A model generated the notes under the pieces. It was not told the DNA's origin and searched no databases. It worked only from the letters and a program-made list of their open reading frames with translations. This document shows positions 16,949 to 24,346 of a stretch of 42,832 bases of DNA, piece by piece; position 1 is the first letter of the stretch; the number at the start of each line of letters is the position of its first letter. The stretch is from Candidatus Brocadiia bacterium (GTDB lineage Bacteria; Planctomycetota; Uabimicrobiia; Uabimicrobiales; JABWCH01). The DNA lies in assembly GCA_013359215.1 (NCBI GenBank), contig JABWCH010000015.1, forward strand, positions 1-42,832. Reading direction: 5' to 3'. Position numbers and translations under genes: made by a program.

Positions 16949-18079
16949 TTAAATTTTTTTTCTCCAGGGCATAGAAAGATCTATTCCTCTTTGCTCCATC
17001 CAGTCTTTGCTATATCCACTTACGACAACAGGGATAGATCTGAGTTCTTCCAGGTTTTTACATCCTGTGAGAAACATTGTGATTTTCAATTCTTTTTGAA
17101 ATTTTTTCACAAGAATATCGAGTTCTTCCAATCCCTGAGCGGCTGCTTCCAGAAAAGGCAAAGCCATGCCTGCTATGTCAGCCCCTAAGGCAATCATCTT
17201 AGCTGCCTGCATACCATTTCTTATGCCTCCTGTAGCGATCAAGGTTTTATTTGTAACGCTGCGCGTTTCCACAAGCGAGATGGCAGTAGGAATCCCCCAA
17301 TCCCAAAAAAGGTTTCCCATTTCGTAATTTAAAGAAGACGTTTCTTTTTCCAGGCGTAAAGTTTCTACTCCAATCCAGCTTGTTCCACCCAAACCACCAA
17401 TGTCTATTCCAGACAAAGGGGAATTTTCGACTTTCTGTGCATCTTCGCGAGAAAAGCCTGATCCTACTTCCTTGAGAATGATCGGGACTTTGATTTTCTC
17501 TGCTATACCATTCAGTCTTTGCCAAAAACCTTGGAAATACGTATCGCCTTCGATCTGGATGACTTCTTGTCCAGGATTTACATGTATAGCAATTGCTTGC
17601 GCTTTGATTAAATTTATTGCTTTTTCTATTTGTTCTTCGCGATAGTTCCATTTTTTCCCAAACTGGGCAGCACCTAGATTTGCGATGAGCAAAACATCAG
17701 GCGCAAGCTGTCGAACGACTTCAAAGGATTCTGTGATATAAGGCATATTCTTTTCTAAAGCAGCACGTTGAGATCCTACGCCCATGGCAAATCCATATTT
17801 TTGTGCGGCTATCGCGACATTTTCGTTGATTTTCCTTACATCAGGATGGCCTCCTGTCATAGCTGCTGCTACCAAAGGTAGCTGCAATTTTTTTCCCCAT
17901 AGAACCAAAGATGTGTCTATTTCATCAAAATCCAAATCGCAAATTGCTCTATGAACAAGATGAAAGTCTTCTATTTTGGTTGTCTCATGAGATTGTACTT
18001 TTTCTTTCAAGCATATTTCCAAATGATGGAGTTTACGAAAGCTGGTTTCTTGTTTTGCTTTCTCTTCTTGGGACAACAC
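16949..18079 (-). CDS. fni: Isopentenyl-diphosphate delta-isomerase, type 2 (FMN-dependent)
   Basis: This enzyme interconverts isopentenyl and dimethylallyl diphosphate, supplying the starter for isoprenoid chains, including the squalene made by the genes just upstream. The 376-residue sequence shows the type 2 family motifs: RK..H near residue 15, AAAMTGGHPD (71-80), the HxNxxQE signature as HVNPGQE (166-172) with catalytic Gln171 and Mg-binding Glu172, EGDTYFQGF, KEVGSGFS (203-210), GIDIGGLGGTSW (224-235) and GGIRNG (284-289) for FMN phosphate. The start is GTG at 18079 with AAGG upstream; the protein is slightly longer than the usual ~350. It opens a five-gene operon and is separated from shc by 307 bases of repeat-rich DNA. 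Confidence 0.95.
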   Translation of the reverse strand: MLSQEEKAKQETSFRKLHHLEICLKEKVQSHETTKIEDFHLVHRAICDLDFDEIDTSLVLWGKKLQLPLVAAAMTGGHPDVRKINENVAIAAQKYGFAMGVGSQRAALEKNMPYITESFEVVRQLAPDVLLIANLGAAQFGKKWNYREEQIEKAINLIKAQAIAIHVNPGQEVIQIEGDTYFQGFWQRLNGIAEKIKVPIILKEVGSGFSREDAQKVENSPLSGIDIGGLGGTSWIGVETLRLEKETSSLNYEMGNLFWDWGIPTAISLVETRSVTNKTLIATGGIRNGMQAAKMIALGADIAGMALPFLEAAAQGLEELDILVKKFQKELKITMFLTGCKNLEELRSIPVVVSGYSKDWMEQRGIDLSMPWRKKI

Positions 18080-18129
18080 AATCTTTTACCTTTCAAAAGA
18101 GTCTAATTTTCCCCTTTTTAACACTTTTT

Positions 18130-18170
18130 TCAAATTAGCAAGGGGCAATACCCCATAGCTGTTAAGGATT
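18130..18170. repeat. Short GGGCAA hairpin with ATAGCTGTTAAG tail, copy 1
   Basis: A hairpin GGGG-CAATA-CCCC is followed by ATAGCTGTTAAGG, in the leader of the IPP isomerase gene. The same arrangement, AGGG-TGTTG-CCCT followed by ATAGCTGTTAAG, occurs at 32781-32806. Confidence 0.5.
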
Positions 18171-18224
18171 TTATCTTATTTTATAGAACAAGTCAAAAAA
18201 AAATGATGTAAGGATTGAGAACTA

Positions 18225-18310
18225 GTAATAATAGAAGCTTGTAAAGAGATTTTTATTTTGGGGAAAATTTTTGTAAAAATTTTCCCCAAAACCCCCTTCT
18301 TTCAGGACTG
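18225..18310 (-). repeat. GGGGAAAATTTT hairpin repeat, copy 2
   Basis: This is the best copy of the family: a perfect 17-bp stem (18256-18272 with 18275-18291) with only two bases between the arms. Flanking blocks match copies 1 and 3 in reverse orientation (AAGGGGG before and TAAAAATCTCTTT after the hairpin, on the minus strand). It lies about 100 bases past the shc stop. No U-tract follows, so it is not a standard terminator. The rest of the 18080-18386 gap shows nothing else coding. Confidence 0.75.
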
Positions 18311-18386
18311 AAATTCATTCACGTAACGAATTTCCATTTGACTCACTTCTTAAAAAATTCCAAAGAATAATTCCACTCAGATTTAG

Positions 18387-20405
18387 CTATTTTTCATCTG
18401 ATAGAACTCTCTTGCTGCTTGAAGTTTCATACAAACCTTCGCCTAAAGCCCATAGGGGGAAATAATGTCGATAGTAGTCGTATCTCAGATAAAAATGCTT
18501 TGGAAAACCTGTTCCTGTAAAATGCTTTTCTTCCCAAGTTCCATCGAGAGTCTGATGGGACACAAGCCATTCTATGCCTTTTTGAACGCAGGGGCTATGG
18601 GCTTTGCCCGCATGAATCAAGGCCAAAATTGCCCAGGCTGTTTGCGATGCTGTGCTGCATTCCAGAGGAATGTAGCATCCCTGAATATAAGAATCGCAGG
18701 ATTCACCCCATCCTCCATCTTCTTTTTGGATGCTTTCCAGCCATTCTACTGCTTTTTGAATAGCAGGAGCATCTTGTGGCAAAAAATGCTTGAGTCCCAT
18801 GATTACAGACCATGTGCCATAGATATGGTTTACACCCCAACGGCCAAACCACGAACCATCCTTTTCTTGTGTCTTCAGCAAAAACGCAACCGCTTTGCGG
18901 ACGCAAGGCAGATTGGGTTCTACTTTCAGTTCTCCCAACATTTGTAAGCATCTTCCTGTGACATCTGCTGTGCTTGGGTCTTTCCAGTTTTCCATATCAT
19001 TGAAGGGTATCTTGTCTACATAGTCATCATCAACCCCTTGTTCAAAAGCACTCCATCCACCATCGGGATTCTGCATAGTCAAAAGCCAGCGCACTCCCGT
19101 GCGTATAGATTGCAGCATGCCAGCGTCAGGGGAAGGATGGTTTAGCATGGACATAATCACAACAGCACTATCGTCTGTGTCTGGATACCAGACATTGGAA
19201 AACTGGAAGGCCCATCCTCCACCAAAGCCTGTTTTATTGCAGACAGCCCAGTCGCCTTCCTGGAAAATCTGGTTTTCCCGAAGCCAGACAAAATGAGGTG
19301 AGAAAGAAGACAGATCAATGCCTGAATTATACAATGCAATCAAAGACCAGGCCGTATCCCATACAGGAGAAACGCAAGATTGCTGGTGTAGCTTACCCTG
19401 AATATCCTTTTGGAATCGGAACAATGCCTGCATCCCTTTTTCCATGACAGGATGATCTAAAGCATAGCCTGACGCATATAAGCCCATAAGACTATATTGC
19501 ATAGCAGGATAGATTCCTCCCCAATCTCCGCTCTCGTCCTGATGCTGCAATGTCCAGAGTTCTGCTTTCTTGACAGCCAGTTTTTCCATCTCCTTCATGT
19601 TTAGAGAGCAAAGGCTATCCAGATTGCGGATAAAGCCATCCCATAAACGATTTTTCGCTTCAAAGGGAGGAAAGGACTTTTTTTCAGGATGCAAATCTAA
19701 AATTTCTTCAGGAGCAAGAGGAAAGGAAGGAAACTGGTATTTCAGAGTCCACAAAATCATCATGGGGACAAGAGATGTCCTTACCCAATAGGAAATAGAA
19801 TAGATTGTAAAATCCGCTTCCTGGGGAATCAGCATCAAAAGCGGGGTGATAGGGGGAACTGCGTTCCAGTCGATCAGCCCGTATGCAGCCAGAAGCAACC
19901 TGGTTTCCATATTTGTGGCTGTATGGATATTGGTCTTTCGCAGATATTCATATAAGGTGGACAGACAACCAGAATCCTTACTATATCCCAAGGCTCTTCC
20001 TGCAAGATAGATCAGAAGGTTTGTGGAATAGTGAGCAGGCCCACCATAATACAAAGGGTATAGCCCCTTTTCGTCTTTTTTGCTGATGACATATTGGAAT
20101 AATTTTTCCAGCTTATCTTTGTCTTGAAACTGCATGCCCAAAGCCATCAGGATAAACTGTGCACTCAGGCTTGCATTTGCCTCAATGGGAGCATCCCAAT
20201 ATGGCTTGCCACAAGTTTGTGCCAAAAGCCACCTTTGTGCTTTTTGCATAGCTTCCAGGGTATTTTGCTGGCCTGGGTTAAGATTAAGCCTGGAAAATTT
20301 TTTAAGAAACCGTTTTTTTTGAATATGTTCCAAAATTTTTTGAAAATCTTTTGGGTCTTTGTAGTCATCGAGAAACTCTTCTGGGCTTTCGATTTCAATG
20401 GACAT
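18387..20405 (-). CDS. shc: Squalene-hopene cyclase
   Basis: A 672-residue class II terpene cyclase that turns squalene into hopene, the core of hopanoid membrane lipids; it acts as a monotopic membrane enzyme. The protonating DxDD motif is present as PDTDDSAV near residue 408. QW repeats stabilising the double alpha-barrel are clear: LTMQNPDGGWSAFEQG, LKTQEKDGSWFGRWG, IQKEDGGWGES, SHQTLDGTWEE. The segment IYGTWSVI is also typical, and the C-terminal FPKHFYLRYDYYRHYFPLWA is the usual SHC end. The length fits the family (about 630-670). The ATG overlaps the squalene synthase stop by one base (TAATG), so the two enzymes are translationally coupled and act in sequence. Confidence 0.96.
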   Translation of the reverse strand: MSIEIESPEEFLDDYKDPKDFQKILEHIQKKRFLKKFSRLNLNPGQQNTLEAMQKAQRWLLAQTCGKPYWDAPIEANASLSAQFILMALGMQFQDKDKLEKLFQYVISKKDEKGLYPLYYGGPAHYSTNLLIYLAGRALGYSKDSGCLSTLYEYLRKTNIHTATNMETRLLLAAYGLIDWNAVPPITPLLMLIPQEADFTIYSISYWVRTSLVPMMILWTLKYQFPSFPLAPEEILDLHPEKKSFPPFEAKNRLWDGFIRNLDSLCSLNMKEMEKLAVKKAELWTLQHQDESGDWGGIYPAMQYSLMGLYASGYALDHPVMEKGMQALFRFQKDIQGKLHQQSCVSPVWDTAWSLIALYNSGIDLSSFSPHFVWLRENQIFQEGDWAVCNKTGFGGGWAFQFSNVWYPDTDDSAVVIMSMLNHPSPDAGMLQSIRTGVRWLLTMQNPDGGWSAFEQGVDDDYVDKIPFNDMENWKDPSTADVTGRCLQMLGELKVEPNLPCVRKAVAFLLKTQEKDGSWFGRWGVNHIYGTWSVIMGLKHFLPQDAPAIQKAVEWLESIQKEDGGWGESCDSYIQGCYIPLECSTASQTAWAILALIHAGKAHSPCVQKGIEWLVSHQTLDGTWEEKHFTGTGFPKHFYLRYDYYRHYFPLWALGEGLYETSSSKRVLSDEK

Positions 20406-21424
20406 TAAAAATCCCTTTCTTTTTCAAAAAGCTTTCTTAGATCATGGTTGTCACCGCATTTTTTTTCCGCAAGCAGATGCAAATCTTTGACTTCTTTTCT
20501 TTTGATTTTTAAAGGCTCTCCTTTTAAAAGAGGAAGAGGATATTCTTTGGCTAACCTGAGTGTTCTGAATGCGAAAAGAACAGGCAAAGCGCAAAAGAGC
20601 CGAATGTCTGTATGAGATTCTGGGATACTGACTGTATAGTCTACTGCCTTATCCATATAAGGCAGTATATATTCGATAAAAGAAAAAACCATTTTCTGGC
20701 ATGCTTCCTGCTCAGGATCATGGAAAAGGGATTCTATAGTAAGGCCATGCTGAACAAGCAAGTTGTGTGGCAAAAAAACAATCCCACGCTTATGGTCGTC
20801 TACAATTCCCTTCAGGATGTTTGTCATTTGCAATCCTAAGCCAAAATCCACCTCTCTTTGTTCCAGCTCTTTCTGGATTTCCTGGGAAATATCTTTCCTG
20901 TCATGACAGAAAAGCTTTGTAGAAAGTTCGCCTACTGTTCCTGCAACATAGTAACAATACTGGGCAAAGTCTTTATAGTCTTCCAGCCCATGAAGCTGGT
21001 TATTTTTTTCTCTTTCTACTGTGAGTGCCATCCCTTGGGCCATTTTATGGACACAATCTTGGATATGTTCCCTGGCTTTGTCAGGAAAGCTGTCAAATAC
21101 ATCCATAACCTGATCTATATTGTGAAGCAGATCATACTCTGCCCCTGAGAATTGCTCTAAAGGAAATGTCTTTTTTATTTCTTCTAGCAAGTTGCCTCTT
21201 TTGGTAGGGAATAGCAAAGATGTAGAAGCTTGTTTTAGTAGTCCAGAGCGAATTTCGCTGGCTACAGTGTTTGTGTCTTCTAAAGTGTCGCAGATTCTAC
21301 AAATTAAATAGGAAACACCCATCTGTATTGCCAGTGGTTCTTGCAGCAGGCTAATCCCTAAAGCAAAGGTTCTGGAAACTAAAGGTAGCATGTCTTCACA
21401 ATACTTTTTCGGATTTTTTTCCAT
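20405..21424 (-). CDS. Squalene synthase-like (squalene/phytoene synthase family)
   Basis: This 339-residue head-to-head prenyl synthase most likely joins two farnesyl diphosphates to squalene, given that shc follows directly. Residues 16-50, VSRTFALGI... to D46-TLE-D50, form the first aspartate-rich motif. YCYYVAGTVGELS (157-169) is the family YxxxVAGxVG signature. The second motif, TNILKGIVDDHKRG (201-214), differs from the usual TNILRDxxED: the first Asp is Gly206, though D209/D210 remain. The single gene, rather than an hpnCDE set, and the SRTFAL start resemble FDFT1-type squalene synthase. AAAGGA precedes the ATG. Phytoene synthase is the alternative, but the neighbour argues against it. 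Confidence 0.9.
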   Translation of the reverse strand: MEKNPKKYCEDMLPLVSRTFALGISLLQEPLAIQMGVSYLICRICDTLEDTNTVASEIRSGLLKQASTSLLFPTKRGNLLEEIKKTFPLEQFSGAEYDLLHNIDQVMDVFDSFPDKAREHIQDCVHKMAQGMALTVEREKNNQLHGLEDYKDFAQYCYYVAGTVGELSTKLFCHDRKDISQEIQKELEQREVDFGLGLQMTNILKGIVDDHKRGIVFLPHNLLVQHGLTIESLFHDPEQEACQKMVFSFIEYILPYMDKAVDYTVSIPESHTDIRLFCALPVLFAFRTLRLAKEYPLPLLKGEPLKIKRKEVKDLHLLAEKKCGDNHDLRKLFEKERDF

Positions 21425-21504
21425 TAGCTATATTCCTTTGATTCTTTTAAATTTCTTAGTGCTAATTTGATTTTTCGAAATAACTATAAAATTTTAAACA
21501 GAAA

Positions 21505-21535
21505 AAGCAAAAAAAATTTTAAGCAAGCGTTGCTT
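21505..21535 (-). terminator. Rho-independent terminator after the TPR/HEAT lipoprotein gene
   Basis: On the minus strand, six bases after the lipoprotein stop codon, AAGCAA-CGC-TTGCTT forms a 6-bp hairpin followed by AAAA and eight T. It separates the lipoprotein gene from the squalene synthase gene, so the hopanoid pair probably has its own promoter in 21425-21504. Confidence 0.7.
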
Positions 21536-21540
21536 TTTCT

Positions 21541-24036
21541 TTATTTCCATGTAGATAGAATCCTTTCCGTCAGCTTTTTTCTCTCTTCTTTTGTCATGTC
21601 TGGATTGTACAGAAAAGATTTCTTGGTTATTTTTTCTATGAGTTCGACCAGTGCAGTATAAAAGTAAAGAGGTTTCTGCTCTTGAACAAAGGAATCCAAA
21701 ACAACAGGGAGGATTTTATTTGGCGGCATTTTCAGAACAAGATCTTTGATTTTATTTCTGACCTGGACTCGTCCATCTTCCATTTCCTCTGTCATAGCAA
21801 GCCAATAGATAGGATCAGGCGCGTTAGATAAAATTTCTAGCGCAGCAAGCTTGAGTTCAGGAGAAGAAGATTTCAGGATCGGCTTTATCAAGGATAGAGG
21901 ATATTCTTTTATGACCCCTAGCCCCTGAACAGCCAAAATTTGAATCTGCACGTCTTGGTCTGTTAAAAAATTTTCCAGCATATTGCTCTGTATATTGTCT
22001 GGGAATAAAAGGAGATTTTTGAGTGCCTGAGTTTTCACTACCACATTCTGCTCTTTTTCCGCAATCTTCAACAGTAGAGGAATTTGCTCTTGGTTTGCCT
22101 CTACAGCAAGACGCTGTAACATTGCCAACCGATCTTGGGGATAAGAATGAAGCTTTTTGAGCAAATCAGGAAATTTTCTCTGCAAGGAAACTCCAGATCC
22201 AAGAGAGAGTTCTTGCCAGCTTTCCTGGATTTGCTTTGTCTTTTCAGGCGGAAGGCTTTGCTCCTTTATTCTGGATTGCAGCGAATAAAAAGGAATATTG
22301 ATTTGGATCAAGGCTAAAAGGATCTTGTTGCTCATTTGAGGGTTTTGCCATAGAATGTCCAGCAAGAATTCCGATGTTTCCAAAGACTCTATGGATTGTA
22401 AGGCATCTATGGCATACAACAAAACATCTTCTTTTTCCTTTTTCAGGCTTTGCACAAAAGGAAAGGCGATCTTGCCAATGCAGGAAAGTTCCATAAGAAG
22501 AGCCTTTTTTTCTGCTAAATTTTTTTCAGAGAAACCTTGGAAAACGCTTTCCATCCTTTGGGACAGGGCTTGATCCAGAGGGTTCTTTTCTACCCAGTCT
22601 ATAGCAGCGAGCATTTCTTTGCTTTTTTCTTTTTCTATAGAGCTTGTATTTTTTAATGACAAAAGGGCTTTGTTATATTTTTTAGCCTTTTGAAACCATC
22701 CTAGTTTCATGCTGATTTCCGAGATTGCCAGCGTAGCCTCTTTTTCTCTTGTATGTAGCGGAAATTTTTGCAGAAACTCTTCATACACAAGAGTTGCCCG
22801 TCTATGCTGGTTTTGCTCAACTAAAGCTTCTGCCAGGAAAAAATAAGCATTTTGCCCCAAATCATGGTCAGGAAAATCGCGGATGAAGTCATCCAAATGG
22901 GCTATAGCTAGAGGAATATTTTTTTGATAGTAATGGCAAAGTGCTTTTCTGTAATAAAGAGGAGCAGCATGATCGCACTGGCAGGGGAATTGCTTTAAAA
23001 TCTTTTCAAAATATTCCAAGGCAGTGGAATATTGCTCTATGCGGTAGTAGCACATGCCAAGCCAAAAAAGAACATTTCCTGTCATAAAGCCTTCTGGATA
23101 TTGCAAATAAAGCTTTTTCCATTGTGGTATTGATTCATTGTAATTCTTTTGCAAGTAAAGCTTCAGGGCTTTTCTGTAGCCAAGCCAGGCAGGACGATAT
23201 TGCTGAGAAAAATATGTCAAAGAAAAGGGAAGGCTTTTTTCATGCCACATATATGATGGAATCTGAAACACTTCCTGCAATTCACTTTCCCAATCCTTGC
23301 CTTGTTCTAAAATACGATTGATATAAAGCTTTACCTTTTCTTTGCCTTCAGAATAGTAGTTTTGTAAAAATACAAAAGCAAGAAACCCTTCCCATTCAGG
23401 AAAAGAGCATTCTTTGTGGATAGCTCCTTTTAAAATCTCAGGTAAAGTTCGCCCATCTTCAAGAACCTTTCGGGCAAAAATGTCCAGAAGAGAAATTTCC
23501 TCTTGTGCAATCCAATAGATGATCCCCCAGCGAAACCAGAAAGGCATTTTTTCGTTCATCCCTTTTTCTTCCAGGATGGCTTCCAGCAAACGAAGCCTGA
23601 CAAGCAATGCCAGATTTTCTCTGCACGTTAGAAAATGCTCTGTTGTCAATTTTATTGTCCATCTTCTGGCTTCCTTATCAAAGGAAGTAGCAATAGAAGA
23701 CACAGCAGATCCTTTCCCTGCATAGTCCTGAAAAGCCAAAAGGAATTTTTCTTTTTTTGTGCCAAGAATGCCTGTTTTTCGAGAAAAAAGATCGAATGTT
23801 TTTTCCTTTTCCTGGGAAGCCTGTGCCATAAGAGATAAAAAACGGGCATCTTTTTGGTATTTTCCCTGGTATTCTTCTTGTTCTGCAATATTTTTTTTAA
23901 GGGAAGGGATGATAACCACTTCAGGCTGGATTTTCCTTGCAGAAGATTCTATTTTTTTATGCGGTGGATTCTTAGAAACGCATCCTGCATTCCAAAAGCT
24001 GGCAACAAGAAAGGCGAAAAGAAAAAATATTTTCAT
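21541..24036 (-). CDS. TPR and HEAT repeat lipoprotein
   Basis: An 831-residue envelope protein. The N-terminus is a signal peptide ending WNAGC, so C19 is a probable lipid-attachment site, although Asn at -3 makes the lipobox atypical. Residues about 85-180 contain LTTEHFLTCRENLALLV and then PFWFRWGIIYWIAQEE, which recalls the end of gluzincin-like peptidase domains (PxWLxEGLAxY), but there is no HExxH, so any such domain is inactive. Residues about 290-480 are TPR repeats of BamD/YbgF type (LFWLGMCYYRIEQYSTALEYFEKILKQFP). Residues about 540-800 are HEAT-like repeats. It is probably an envelope scaffold. A terminator follows its stop. Its start is separated from the upstream kinase-SUMF1 gene by repeats. 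Confidence 0.8.
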   Translation of the reverse strand: MKIFFLFAFLVASFWNAGCVSKNPPHKKIESSARKIQPEVVIIPSLKKNIAEQEEYQGKYQKDARFLSLMAQASQEKEKTFDLFSRKTGILGTKKEKFLLAFQDYAGKGSAVSSIATSFDKEARRWTIKLTTEHFLTCRENLALLVRLRLLEAILEEKGMNEKMPFWFRWGIIYWIAQEEISLLDIFARKVLEDGRTLPEILKGAIHKECSFPEWEGFLAFVFLQNYYSEGKEKVKLYINRILEQGKDWESELQEVFQIPSYMWHEKSLPFSLTYFSQQYRPAWLGYRKALKLYLQKNYNESIPQWKKLYLQYPEGFMTGNVLFWLGMCYYRIEQYSTALEYFEKILKQFPCQCDHAAPLYYRKALCHYYQKNIPLAIAHLDDFIRDFPDHDLGQNAYFFLAEALVEQNQHRRATLVYEEFLQKFPLHTREKEATLAISEISMKLGWFQKAKKYNKALLSLKNTSSIEKEKSKEMLAAIDWVEKNPLDQALSQRMESVFQGFSEKNLAEKKALLMELSCIGKIAFPFVQSLKKEKEDVLLYAIDALQSIESLETSEFLLDILWQNPQMSNKILLALIQINIPFYSLQSRIKEQSLPPEKTKQIQESWQELSLGSGVSLQRKFPDLLKKLHSYPQDRLAMLQRLAVEANQEQIPLLLKIAEKEQNVVVKTQALKNLLLFPDNIQSNMLENFLTDQDVQIQILAVQGLGVIKEYPLSLIKPILKSSSPELKLAALEILSNAPDPIYWLAMTEEMEDGRVQVRNKIKDLVLKMPPNKILPVVLDSFVQEQKPLYFYTALVELIEKITKKSFLYNPDMTKEERKKLTERILSTWK

Positions 24037-24128
24037 AATATTTTTGAAACCTGAGAAAAAAAGTTAGGTAGAAAATCTTATAATTATTTGAATTGTAATT
24101 GGTTAAAATGGGGAAGTTGCGAATTGTT

Positions 24129-24300
24129 CCAGTTGAAAAGCCTTTCATTTTTGACCTGAAAGGGTTATGCGTGTTAACTTTTCGATGCCGCTCTTTACCA
24201 CAATACAATGGAACAAAGTTGAATAAAATAGCCCATGGGTTGGTATGTTAAACCACTATAGGGTAAAGAATTACATGAAAAATTAACACCTATGACGCTT
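24129..24300. repeat. Intergenic palindromic repeat element, copy B (short form)
   Basis: The 310-base gap 24037-24346 has no supported gene. It holds the CCAGTTGAAAAGCCTTT...CCTGAAAG module (24129-24162), as in copy A, and then a palindrome whose arms are GTGTTAACTTTTCGATG...CTCTTTACC on the left and GGGTAAAGAATTACATG...AATTAACAC on the right. Between the arms stands GCCCATGGGTTGGTATGTT. Compared with copy C (32883-33178), about 100 bases of the centre are missing, as if by deletion between the inner arms. Confidence 0.7.
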
Positions 24301-24346
24301 ACGTCATTGCATGTCCATTTTTTTTCAAAAACCAGCCAAACTGCGA

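Noticed and set aside
18387..20405. Oxidosqualene cyclase (sterol type) instead of SHC
   Set aside because: The acid motif is DTDD rather than the DCTAE of sterol cyclases, and no squalene monooxygenase gene is present.
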